Assembly: GCF_964340395.1 (NCBI RefSeq)
Contig: NC_135557.1
Coordinates: forward strand, 17,197,367 to 17,261,366
Direction: 5' to 3'
Length of the DNA: 64,000 nucleotides
DNA from: Glandiceps talaboti
Lineage: Eukaryota > Hemichordata > Enteropneusta > Spengelidae
Shown: positions 23,545 through 34,459 of the stretch, piece after piece
How positions within the stretch are numbered: position 1 is the first letter of the stretch
How the letters are laid out: each line of letters opens with the position of its first letter
The notes under the pieces: generated by a model
What the model saw: only the letters and a program-made list of their open reading frames with translations
Database searches by the model: none
What the model was told of the DNA's origin: nothing
Made by a program: the position numbers and the translations under genes

Positions 23545-23649
23545 TTTGGAAATCTGTGGATATAACTGAAGAGTGAGCTGACAGGACAGAAAACGAGATA
23601 AAACTTTGAGTGAGAAGCTTGAAGTCCAGTTTTGGAAACTACAAAGCAG
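23545..23649 (+). other. Candidate non-coding exon (splice-site pair)
   Basis: A good polypyrimidine acceptor (GACTTTTTTGTTACAG, ending 23544) is followed 105 bp later by a plausible donor (AAAGCAG|GTAGAT, intron from 23650). All three plus-strand frames contain stops, so if transcribed it would be a UTR or lncRNA exon. There is no promoter or polyadenylation evidence. Chance pairing in 64 kb is quite possible. Confidence 0.25.
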
Positions 23650-23705
23650 GTAGATAATTTATTTTCAATACCTTTGAAAAAAAAATAGTTTTAAGAAGTC
23701 AAGGC

Positions 23706-23817
23706 CAGTGTGCCATCTAATGATAGCCAAAGTTTGTTGTTGTGAGTCAAAATGAGAAAAACTGAGATTTCTTGCGAGTCTCTACATAGTAAGAGATATG
23801 TATAGGGGAACACCAAA
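23706..23817. mobile_element. Truncated hAT-like MITE
   Basis: CAGTGTGCCATCTAATGATA through TAAGAGATA..GGGGAACACC aligns with 21291-21410. The right half is missing and the sequence changes after about 23817. Confidence 0.75.
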
Positions 23818-24329
23818 AAGAGAATGATCCGATGTAGATAAACATTAACGCTGAATGATCGAAATATTGCGTGATTAAGGTCTGTATTAGACGGATCGAA
23901 ATGTCGCATTTATTTCAAATTTACCAGTCCAAAGTAAGTATATTGTACTGTTGAATGATCCCATGGTTTTAGCATCAAGAGTTGACTTGACAACGTTCTT
24001 CACCAGAACAGTCAAGACGTCAAATCAGAGAGTCAAGTCTCTTGGCTGCCATATTTTGGATGAGAAGCCAAGACATTTGTAAAATCCTGGTAACGCGGTG
24101 AAAGTCTGTTAAAATGTACTGAACATTCAGAATGCTGAACTGTATTTTAGTCAAGGAAAACATAGTAACCGTGGTAACATAATAAACCTGGGGGATATTT
24201 ATCTACTTGTGACTGCCCTTACTTTATAAACACTGTGATCTGAAACTAAAACACAACACAATTGTTATGGACATAGCTCTACAAACATATCAGTGCCATC
24301 AGAGTATTTGCTATGAAAACAGGCCATAT

Positions 24330-25290
24330 CAACATTTAGTCATCAAAAATGTGGTGTGTTCACTTCTAGGCTGTAAAAAAAGTGCTGAAAAAAAGTGCCA
24401 TATTAACTGTTGTCAAAATGTGCTGTGTTGACTGCAAGACTGTCAAAAAAGTGATAAAAACAGGCTACATCAACTTTTAAGTTGTCAAAAAATGTACTGT
24501 GTTGACATCTAAGCTGTTAAAAAAAAAGTGCTGAAAAAAGTACCACATCGACATTTAGGCTGTCAAAAATGTACTGTGTTGACATCTAAGCTGTCAAAAA
24601 AGTGCCAAGTAAAGTACACTATTGACTTCTAGTTGTCAACAATGTACTGTGTTGACTTTTAGGTGATTTTTTTTGTCAAATTAAGATGCCAGACACACCA
24701 AAGGGAGTGACTCTTCCAAATATGTTGTTGACCGTGTATGTTGAAAGTGAGTATTTACTACTAATAGGCTGTGGAAACAGTACTGTTTGACTTTTAAGTT
24801 GTCTGTTTGTACAATTTAAAATGCCAAGCACACCAAAGAGAGTGGCTGTTATCAAGAAGTTGTTGACAAGTGTGTAGTTAGATCAAACAAGTTTTGTCTT
24901 GACTTTCAGTATTAAGACCACCTGTTTGTAGAATAAAAGGTGCCTGACATACGACTAGCGTGACTCTTACCAACATAGTTATTGACAAGGAAGTATTTGC
25001 TGTGAAAACAAGTCCAAAAATTACTGACTTTTATTTCTCCCCAAAAAAGTAAAGTATTCTGTATCGACTCTAACTTAAGGTCTATTGAGCTCAGCCTGTT
25101 GGTAGAATTTAGGATGTCATACATGCCAACGAGAATGACTATTTAATATCAATATGTTGTGTACATGTGTATTTTGAGACTGACTTTTCCCCAATACTTT
25201 GTCAACAAGGGAGTGACTCTTTCCAGTATGTTGTTGACAAGGGAGTGACTCTTCCAATACTTGTTGACATGTGTATTTGAGATGTTCACA
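24330..25290. repeat. Two adjacent decayed minisatellites (~70 and ~140-165 bp)
   Basis: 24330-24675 repeats AATGTACTGTGTTGACATCT + AAGCTGTCAAAAAAGTGC about five times. 24680-25290 repeats a longer unit with GATGCCAGACACACCAAAG, GAGTGACTCTT and TTGTTGACAAG about four times, with growing divergence. The ending of the unit (GTTGACTTTTAGGTTGTC) is shared, suggesting one arose from the other. Confidence 0.75.
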
Positions 25291-25608
25291 GACACTCTAA
25301 CATACTGTGATATAACACCTTTTTGTCAAACAATAGCATGACAACAAAAGGAGCTTACTAAGTCGGTTGGAAGTAATTTGTTAAAACAACATTCAGATTG
25401 GTTGTTTACAAGTCCAGTCTCTTCACTTTCAATTATCTTTAGAAAACTTGTTACAAAAGTTGCTACATATTCTACCCCTTTTCACAGAATGTTAACTCGG
25501 CTGTTCTCTGTTGATGTTCTGTCAAAGCTTGTCACAAAGGTTTCTCCACTCTTATCCCATTTCATTCCATGTAAGGAATAATTGTACAGGGTAGCACTGC
25601 ACTAGTTG

Positions 25609-27198
25609 TAGTTCCTGTACAGTATCGTTACCATTTACACCTCCACTCACATAGTCTAGTTCCTATACAGTATCATTACCATTTACACCTCCACTCACAT
25701 AGTCTAGTTCCTATACAATATCGTTACCATTTACACCTCCACTCACAGTCTAGTTCCTATACAGTATCATTACCATTTACACCTCCACTCACACAGTCTA
25801 GTTCCTATACAGTATCATTACCATTTACACCTTCACTCACAGTCTAGTTCCTATACAGTATCATTACCATTTACACCTCCACTCACAGTCTAGTTCCTAT
25901 ACAGTATCATTACCATTTACACCTCTACTCACATAGTCTAGTTCCTATACAGTATCATTACCATTTACACCTCCACTCACATAGTCTAGTTCCTATACAG
26001 TATCATTTTACGATTTACACCTCCACTTATAGTCTAGTTCCGATACGGTATCATTATGATTTACACCTCCAATCACACAGTCTAGTTCCTATACAGTATC
26101 GTTACCATTTACATCTCCACTCACATAGTCTAGTTCCTATACAGTATCGTTACCATTTACACCTCCACTCACATAGTCTAGTTCCTATACAGTATCGTTA
26201 CTATTTACACCTCCAATCACACAGTCTAGTTCCTATACAGTATCGTTACCATTTACACCTCCACTCACATAGTCTAGTTCCTATACAGTATCGTTACCAT
26301 TTACACCTCCACTCACATAGTCTAGTTCCTATACAGTATCTTTACCATTTACACCTCCACTCACATGTACATAGTCTAGTTCCTATACAGTATCGTTACC
26401 ATTTACACCTCCACTCACATAGTCTAGTTCCAATACAGCATCATTACCATTTACACCTCCACTCACATAGTCTAGTTCCTATACAGTATCGTTACCATTT
26501 ACACCTCCACTCACATAGTCTAGTTCCTATACAGTATCGTTACTATTTACACCTCCACTCACATAGTCTAGTTCCTATACAGTATCGTTACCATTTACAC
26601 CTCCACTCACATAGTCTAGTTCCTATACAGTATCATTACCATTTACACCTCCACTCACATAGTCTAGTTCCTATACAGTATCGTTACCATTTACACCTCC
26701 ACTCACAGTCTAGTTCCTATACAGTATCGTTACCATTTACACCTCCACTCACAGTCTAGTTCCTATACAGTATCGTTACCATTTACACCTCCACTCACAT
26801 GTACATAGTCTAGTTCCTATACAGTATCGTTACCATTTACACCTTCACTCACATAGTCTAGTTCCTATACAGTATCGCTACCATTTACACCTCCACTCAC
26901 ATGTACATAGTCTAGTTCCTATACAGTATCGTTACCATTTACACCTCCACTCACATAGTCTAGTTCCTATACAGTATCGTTACCATTTACACCTCCACTC
27001 ACACAGTCTAGTTCCTATACAGTATCGTTACCATTTACATCTCCACTCACATAGTCTAGTTCCTATACAGTATCGTTACCATTTACACCTCCACTCACAT
27101 GTACATAGTCTAGTTCCTATACAGTATCGTTACCATTTACACCTCCACTCACATAGTCTAGTTCCTATACAGTATCGTTACCCTTTACACCTCCACTT
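25609..27198. repeat. Large minisatellite, 33 copies of a 45/48/54-bp unit
   Basis: Counting GTTCCTATACAGTATC cores gives 33 copies over ~1.59 kb. The unit is TAGTCTAGTTCCTATACAGT + ATCGTTACCATTTACACC + TCCACTCACA. Length variants come from the joint: CACAGTC (short), CACATAGTC (48) and CACATGTACATAGTC (54). Two degenerate units at about 25997-26085 split an ATCATTACC-rich left part from an ATCGTTACC-rich right part. Every frame is blocked by TAG in the unit, so it is not coding. Confidence 0.98.
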
Positions 27199-27263
27199 AG
27201 AAACCACTTTGGCATGCAGACTACTCGTCTACATATTATCTATGGCTTCCAAGACAGTTGTTT

Positions 27264-27377
27264 GAAGCCATGGATTGCCTCTAGACTACTCTGCATAAAA
27301 CGTAGGGTACATGAAGTGATGAAGCCATGGATTGCCTCTAGACTACTCTGCATAAAACGTAGGGTACATGAAGTGAT
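27264..27377. repeat. Perfect 57-bp tandem duplication
   Basis: GAAGCCATGGATTGCCTCTA...ACATGAAGTGAT at 27264-27320 is repeated without a mismatch at 27321-27377. A partial third copy (GAAGCCATGG-like, inverted as TATGGCTTCC) lies just upstream at 27241. Confidence 0.95.
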
Positions 27378-27379
27378 GT

Positions 27380-29255
27380 AAGATATCCCAGGGTATCATG
27401 TAGTACAAATAATCTACCAACTGTAACAGATTCTTATTGTATTTATTTCCTACTGTTTACTTTAGTCATTACACCACTATTGAAAACTCCTCATGCATAG
27501 AGAGACGAGATTTACTCACAAATCATTTACTTTCACTGCTAATTTAGCTTTCTCATTTTCACCATCAATTTATCCCGTTGAACACATTCTCTTAAAACAA
27601 ACTTAGTGACTATCTCAATTTTATTACAATTTCGGGAATGACATTCTAATTTCATCACAAAGTAATCTCTGAAAACTTCTATTTTCCAACCAGTCCAGTT
27701 CAATGACACATTGCTTTGCACTGTGGGTAAAAGAAGTAATGAATTTTGGGTAAAATATGAGAAAAGGCAAGCAAGTAGTGCAATGAACGGATGGTACAGT
27801 ATAGAAATTAATTTGCACTGAACTAGGGAGTTATGGCTAAGGTAGAGTATTGGATAGAACTAAGTAGACCCCCTAAGATAAACCAGATGAACAATCTAGA
27901 CTAAGTGTACACATTTGTATCAAGTTAGGGAGTTTACCATTAGAGTTAGAGTTATTAAAGGGATAGAAAGAGGATTAGACTCCCTAAGATAGACTAGATT
28001 TATATCATTGACCTCAAGTGGCCACTGTTCTGCACTTCTTAATACACTATATAATATATAGCAATCAGCTTCATTAAACCACAGGCTACTGTATGGCACT
28101 GTAGTAGAGGCACCGCCAATGAATATTGTTATTGGTACTGCATTTTGTTGAGTCAACATGAAACTTTGCTAAATGGTTGGTAAGAATGAATCAATAATCC
28201 CAGGCAAAAGTTGTCAGGATTGATGGAAAAAACTGATTTCTAAGATGAGCTGTAGTGCACTACTACTACTACTACTCTAGATGTAAGAATTAACTGTATA
28301 AGTAGTGGATAAGAATAGAGAGAGGGTGATGGGTTATGTCAACTTCTTTATCTGAGTAGCATGGCTAGTAAATTTGACTATCACATTGTAGTGTGGCATA
28401 TGGTGGTACTCTGGTGATTGATGGTGCCTAATGGGGGTATTCTTAGGCCAACTCAGTGTTAATGTCTGATGGGGTATTGGTGGGCTAACATTTAAGTTCT
28501 TTGAATCAAAGTTAAAAATATAACATTTTTAGCAAAAGTCTAATCAGCCGATGAGAGAAGCTAGTTTGATGTTGGTAAATTGCCAAAGTAGGAAAGATTT
28601 TAAGAAATCAAACTTTCCTTGTTATCGTCATCACTGACTTCAAGATGGTGAGATTAATCTCAAGGAGTGATTTTAATGAGAAAGACAAGAATCTGTCCTT
28701 GTACACAACTGATTACTTCACCAGATTCCTAACCTTGTTCCAGTGGCCTCATTATTTAAAACGTACTTCTGGCTTCAAATTTCTATCTTTAGTGTCTTTG
28801 TTGCTTGTGGACATAAAGTTTAATAACACTTTATAACGTGAACAAATCACAACCAAGCATTATCTTGTCCCTACTTTACTTCAACCTTAAAGTGCCTGTA
28901 CAATCAGACAACCATTTGTTACTATGACAATGTCACTAGTTACTATGACGATTAATGTGTTACGTTGTTTCTGAGAAATGATAAAAGTGGAATTATCAAA
29001 ATAGCAGTTAGTGTTGACGATGTGATCATTGCGAGTGTACAGATGTCTACTTGTGATACCGATAGCATAGTGAAATATTTACGGTCTCTCTCAGGTCATT
29101 TGTTACTGTTTGTCTGGCTAGTCCCTTGTTGCCTGCTAACAACTTGGTCCCATTTGCATGCTGAGCTGCAGATGTAGATGTACTTTCTTTCTTCCTTTCC
29201 TAGCCTTGTGCTGTCACAATACCATGGCATGTTTCATGAACATGTACGTCACTTG
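27380..29255. other. Unannotated non-coding stretch
   Basis: Short ACT trinucleotide run near 28259. An unusually good polypyrimidine acceptor (TTTCTTTCTTCCTTTCCTAG, ending about 29203) has no donor downstream before the repeat at 29262. Frames of 60-79 codons here lack any recognisable domain. Confidence 0.45.
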
Positions 29256-29261
29256 AAGGCT

Positions 29262-29575
29262 CATATCACTATTATGCACATGAACTTAGGAATGAGACAT
29301 GATTGGTGGAATGAGAAGAGATTGTATCACTATTATGCAAATGAACTTTAAGCATGCGACGTGATTGGTGGAATGAGAAGAGATTGTATCACTATTATGC
29401 AAATGAAATTAAGTATGAGACATGATTGGTGGAATGAGAAGAGATTGTATCACTATTGTATCACTATTATGCAAATGAACTGAGGCATGAGACATTAGTG
29501 GAATGAGAAGTGGTTTTATAGCTATTATGCAAATCAACTTGAGCATGACACAATTCATGGAATGAAAAATTCATA
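29262..29575. repeat. ~61-bp minisatellite x5 with an octamer per unit
   Basis: The unit is TATCACTATTATGCAAATGA + AC.TAAGCATGAGACATGATT + GGTGGAATGAGAAGAGATTG. ATGCAAAT, the POU octamer, is intact at 29335, 29397, 29469 and 29527; the first unit has ATGCACAT. ATTGG (a reverse CCAAT box) is also repeated in most units. Confidence 0.92.
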
Positions 29576-29639
29576 ATTTTGTCAAGAAAATTATTGTTGT
29601 CTTTTGAGATGTTACATCTATTGGAACTCAATAAACAAT

Positions 29640-29815
29640 TAGAACTTGGAAGGTGGGGGGGGGGGAAGGGGAGAAGCTGGTAAACTTTGCATAGACTTCA
29701 AAATATTGATGAGGAACCCCAGATTAAGGGGGAGAATCTGGTAAAACGTGCACAGATTCAAGTATTGATTGGAACATATGGGTGGGGTGAGGGTGGGGGA
29801 TGAGATATCCATTAA
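29640..29815. repeat. G-rich degenerate repeat, ~80 bp x3
   Basis: Three loose copies of GGGG-rich text plus GAATCTGGTAAA..TGCA.AGA.TTCAA.TATTGAT. Includes a G11 run at 29655-29665. The G-runs could form a quadruplex on the plus strand. Confidence 0.5.
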
Positions 29816-30547
29816 CCTTGCCTACATTTCCATATTCTAAACTTCCGGTAACCTCTGATACTTAATTTACAGACCAGCATTCGATCCTGCTTATATACTT
29901 AATATACACTACAGACCAGCATTCAATCTAGATGTATTAATGTTATCTGGCCAGTGAAATCATAAGAATTCTTCATTTATTCAGGACCAACTTTTCCACA
30001 GCTCAGCTAGATAACTTTTTTTTTTCAAATCTAAATTTTAATTCTACTACTAGTACTAGTACTAGACCTGCCTGTAAATCACATTCTACTCCACTGCATT
30101 TGTTCTTATGCAATAGCTGGTGTATTGAATTGTTTGCATTTGACAAATAGATTGTTTATATAACACTTCAACTCTCATCAAGACACTATCAGTTCTAGGA
30201 TTATTTCTTTACATAATTAATTAAGTGGTTTAATAAGTAGATTGTTATCATAATACCCATAGCTAGTGATATATGTTTGTATATATTTATGTTGTAAGAA
30301 TTGATTGGATGGTATCAATGTAGTGCTTATTTGCATACATAATTGATTGATTGGTTACAAATTAAGTGACATGGTTACTTAATTACAGATAAGTTCTGCT
30401 GGTCTGATTCTTAATTATTTCAATCAGATGTCGGTATCTTTGTCAGTCACTGCTGGCGACAATTAAGATGACAAGATAGTGAACTTGCTAATTAGTCTGA
30501 ATAGATATGTGGTCTCATCTTAAGCTCATGCTGATGAAATTAAACCA

Positions 30548-30800
30548 CGGTTAAGTGACTACGTTTTCAACAAATACACATGTGTTTAGCTGTGGATGTA
30601 TGTGCTACGAGGTTCAACACGTCTTCCCTGTCCTAGAGGGAAGACGTGTCGAACCTCGTCTCATATACATCCACAGCTAGTATGTATTATGCTGTAGTGT
30701 AAATGACTACGTTTTTAACAAATAGATTTAAGTGTTATGCCATGGTGTAAGTGACTACATTTTTTAACAGATAGATGTGTGTGTAATGCCAAGGAAAATA
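30548..30800. repeat. ~66-bp tandem repeat x3, interrupted by a foldback
   Basis: TAAGTGACTACGTTTTTAAC followed by AAATAGAT and TGTTATGCCATGGTG occurs at about 30551, 30701 and 30750. The first copy is split by the palindrome at 30588-30678. Confidence 0.75.
30588..30678. mobile_element. Foldback element, 42-bp arms, 7-nt loop
   Basis: 30588-30629 (AGCTGTGGATGTATGTGCTA...CTTCCCT) pairs with 30637-30678 at 38 of 42 positions around the loop GTCCTAG. TA borders both ends, so a TA target duplication, as in Tc1/mariner-type MITEs, is compatible with insertion into one unit of the surrounding tandem repeat. There is no ORF. Confidence 0.85.
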
Positions 30801-31016
30801 CGAGTGATCCAAGGGGCCTTTGCCACTATGAGTCTGTGGACTCTAATGACAACCCCTAGGTCACGAGTATTTTGCAGCTCAATGAAGGCAAATATTGAGG
30901 AATAACATAATTATACCAGCACCAGTAATATGGAAGAAAAAAATGGGAAAAGTAATGGCAATTATGAATGTTTTGACTCGTATTTTGAACTCAGCAGAAC
31001 CAGTGCCGTAGACACA

Positions 31017-31275
31017 AGTTGTTGTGACATAGACATACACTGTTGTGACATAGGCGTGCACTGTTGTGACATAGACGTGCACTGTTGACATAGACGTGCA
31101 CTGTTGACATAGACGTGCACTGTTGTGACATAGGTGTGCACTGTTGTGACATAGACATGTACTTGATAGATGTGCACTGTTGTGACATAGACGTGCACAC
31201 TGTTGACATAGACGTGCACTGTTGTGACATAGATGTGCACTGTTGTGACATAGACGTGCACTGTTGTGTCATAGA
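31017..31275. repeat. 18/21-bp minisatellite x~12
   Basis: GACATAGACGTGCACTGTTGT repeated; units lacking TGT are 18 bp. Because 18 and 21 are multiples of three, frames stay open on both strands (up to 120 codons); these are not genes. Confidence 0.95.
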
Positions 31276-31279
31276 GCGA

Positions 31280-32320
31280 CTAGAGTATATTGCATATATT
31301 TTGTTCAACTTGGTTCATGCATGGTATAATGCATATCAGACTGTTGTCAGATGCTGCATTCTTGAAATAGTTTATCTGACAAGTCATATGGCCCACATCG
31401 GTACATGGGGTCATGGGTTAGACTTGCAGATAAAATTGGTTGATATATTTGCTAATGAAGTGTATCGGTTTACTTAAACTTAAGTGGGCACTTCAAACTG
31501 GAAATCAATGGTGGCATCCAAAACACACACAATGTCTCATGTATCTGATGATAGCACTCCACAACTGGGAGTTATTCACCTTTCTAGGTTCTTACAATTT
31601 TCATGGGAAAGATTAAATATGACCATTTCTAGGATTAAATAGGAACAACGCTGTCCCAGGGATTGATTTGTAGACTTGGTTTATTGCATAGCAGCCTCTA
31701 TTGTTGTCTTTGGCTAGAATATTCAGTCAAAAAAGGGGAGGCAGGGATGGATAGAGGGGGAGAGACAGAGGGGATTTAATAAGGATGAATAGATTCTCAA
31801 AATGTAGGTTCAATGAGGGGGAGGGGGTGGTGAGGTGAGATGAAATGAGATAGGATTTATACTGGATATGTACAGTTGTATGGCATGTTTATCTCAAATG
31901 TAAATCACAACTAGACATAAAAAAAAAATTGTAGGGTCCATGTTAAAAACTTGGTGGGGGAACCGAACTATTTTTTGTTGTTAGGCCAAAGACCAAAGTA
32001 GTGTATAGCTAGACAAAGTCACAGGGGATATGTGATGGTTGATTTCAGATAAAGATTGATAGGGTATGACGTATATGGTAGGCAGGGATGAGATTACCAA
32101 ATATCAAATATGTTTTAGAGATATAGACCAGCTTTGGCAATGATATAGGGGTTTAATCTAAGTATTATATATTGGCTTCCTCGTCAAAGTTAATAGAACA
32201 AGATATCATGACATTTAACTATGCCAGTTTTATCAGATTTCCCCTTTCTGTTAGTTTGGTTTGCAAGCCTTAGCCTTGATTGGATATGATGTGACTGATT
32301 GAACTTGCAGTAACACTAAT
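31280..32320. other. Unannotated non-coding stretch
   Basis: Contains a G/A-rich segment (31730-31860). A fragment at 32220-32280 (CAGATTTCCCCTTTCTGTTA ... AAGCCTTAGCC) resembles one end of the inverted GGGGAACC MITE. Confidence 0.4.
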
Positions 32321-32329
32321 GTGACGTAA

Positions 32330-32750
32330 GGTTAAGTAATGTAATGTAATGTAATGTAATGTAATGTAATGTAATGTAACACATAGTATTAAGGTAAGAT
32401 TAAGTAATGTAATGTAATGCATACTATAGTAATGTAATGTATTGTATTGTAACGCATAGTAAGGTAAGGTTAAGTAATGTAATGTAATGTAATGTATTGT
32501 AACGTATGGTAACATATGTAATGTATTATAATGTATTGTAATGTATGGTAATGTAATGTAATGTAACGTATGGTAAGGTAATATAATGTAATGTGATGTT
32601 ATGAAATGTCATGCAATTAAACTTGCTGTAATGTAATGCAATGTGATGTCATGCACTTAAATTAAACTTGCTGTAATGGAATGCAATGTGATGTCATGCA
32701 CTTAAATTAAACTTGCTGTACTGTACTGTAATGCAATGCAATGTGATGGG
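32330..32750. repeat. (TAATG)n pentanucleotide repeat, degenerate 3' end
   Basis: Pure TAATG runs at 32337-32378 pass into TAACGTATGG-type variants. A ~55-bp higher-order unit (ATGCAATGTGATGTCATGCA + CTTAAATTAAACTTGCTGTA) occurs two to three times from about 32590. Confidence 0.95.
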
Positions 32751-33214
32751 ACACTCAACTTTTTATGTAAATTACATAAGCAAATAGTGTTGAACTCTTA
32801 ACCTTATCTACAACAACTGTCGGCTTACATCTTTAAAGTATATCACAAAAGTGCAACTCTTATAACTACTTTGAAAGATAAACTAATTAGTAATTATGTT
32901 TTTGATAAGACTGTTAATAAAAATAAGTACAAAATAGATGAAAATAACCATGGCGCATGGAACCCATGCTGATCTGTGACTATTCTTACTTTATCATCTT
33001 AATTTCTACTTCGATATACTATAATGTATTTAACTTGTAATCGTCTGAATGACTACGATTTTCTATTAAGTACGATTTTCTATTAAGGCATTTCAGTAAT
33101 GTAATCACGTTTTCAATTTATTGGATGGCGTTTGGGTGTATTTATAGCTAAGTTTAAAGTTGTTACATTGTTACAAAGTTCTTATGTGACTTCCTGTCTA
33201 CAGTATCAATGTGA

Positions 33215-33575
33215 TACACTGTAGCACAAGTTATCTAAATTGTAACACAAGTTATTACATTGTTTCACAAGTTAACCACTCTGTAACACAAGTTACCTAC
33301 TTTATAACTCATGTGTATTCAAACTGTGGCTCTAGTTATTAAATTGTATCTCAAGTTATCTACATTTTAACACATATACAATGTACATTCAAACTGTAGC
33401 ACAAATTGCATTTGATTTTAACTCATTGACAGGTTATTCAGACTGAAGAGCAAATTATGTTACATTGTATCACAAGTTATTTAAATGATAACACAATTTG
33501 TATCTAAATTGTAGCATAAGTTATCCAAAATGTAACAAAAGTTATCTAAGTTATAATGCAAGTTATCCAAATGTA
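33215..33575. repeat. Decayed minisatellite, TGTAACACAAGTTATCTAAA unit
   Basis: About a dozen diverged copies of a ~21-26 bp unit ending CACAAGTTAT. Interrupted by unrelated text near 33300-33430. Confidence 0.8.
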
Positions 33576-33994
33576 GTCAAATATCTGAGTATTCTGAATT
33601 GGGATAACTTGCTTGTTGCGTTGTTCAGAGTTGACACCACAAATTTCAACATTTATCATTGTATAATTGAGGACTTGGCAGGACGGTAGTTGCTTATGTT
33701 AATGACAAGTTCTTGAGATGGTAACAACAAGACAATTATCTGGGCTAGCTATGAGCTTTAATACAGAGGCTGCAATGGATCTTATCCTTCCCAGGGAGTT
33801 AGTTGAAAAAGTTATATTTATAGGGCATTGTGCCAATACATGTATATGTCTATGCCAGGGTTAAACAGCACTTTGATGATGACAACTATTGTGGAAGGGA
33901 CTGTATAAATATACCTACTGTTAATATTTATGGAAATGACACTGTAGTCTTCTGAAAGACATGACAATACCCCACTGTAGTAAACATCTGAGGA

Positions 33995-34061
33995 CGCTGA
34001 CAAGATGGGACTAGTATTCACTTCCAATTTTTGACTCTGTAAGTAGAAATTTTCATTACAG
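33995..34061. mobile_element. End fragment of GTTACAAATGAAAAT-family MITE
   Basis: The reverse complement reads GTAATGAAAATTTCTACTTACAGAGTCAAAAATTGGAAGTGAATAC in pieces matching 5318 onward, then CATCTTGTCAG as at 16460. The other end could not be located. Confidence 0.55.
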
Positions 34062-34188
34062 CGATAGTTTTCAATCCACCAAACTTTTAAATAAACACTA
34101 ACATTATGTTACAGTCTATTTGTAGCAGCTGAAGCAAAAACCACTTCATCTTTATAAAATCCATTCCTAAAATTTGAAACTGGGGGAC

Positions 34189-34456
34189 CTTTAAAGTGGC
34201 TGTAAGTATGAAGATTTGGTATTTAATTTGGATTTAATTTATAAAACAATGTTATAATGGCTTCCTACATAAAAAAAATACAATAACAAACTTTTTACAC
34301 ATATTTTAGCTTTTTACAATATATTAAGTTACAAACACAAACTTGGTTTATGTTGTTTTATATTGATGTTACAAGTAGGAAGCCATGATAAATTAGTTTT
34401 ATAAATTAAAAATCTAAAATATATTTCAAATCCTCATCCATATGGCAACTTTGAAG
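34189..34456. mobile_element. MITE with ~85-bp imperfect TIRs
   Basis: The left arm (CTTTAAAGTGGC...GATTTGG...ATTTAATTTATAAAAC...ATGGCTTCCTAC, 34189-34275) matches the reverse complement of the right arm (34366-34456: CTTCAAAGTTGCC...GATTTG...TTTAATTTATAAAAC...ATGGCTTCCTAC). The centre of ~90 bp is AT-rich. It is 268 bp with no ORF. The superfamily is not determined. Confidence 0.8.
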
Positions 34457-34459
34457 AAT

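Noticed and set aside
25609-27198. CRISPR-like array of regular repeats
   Set aside because: The repeats are directly tandem with no unique spacers, and the genome is clearly eukaryotic.
29184-29262. Exon after the strong TTCCTTTCCTAG acceptor
   Set aside because: One frame is open but no donor appears before the minisatellite begins, where the frame soon meets a stop.
32270-32515. 81-codon minus-strand frame of LHYITLHY type
   Set aside because: Translation of the TAATG pentanucleotide repeat.
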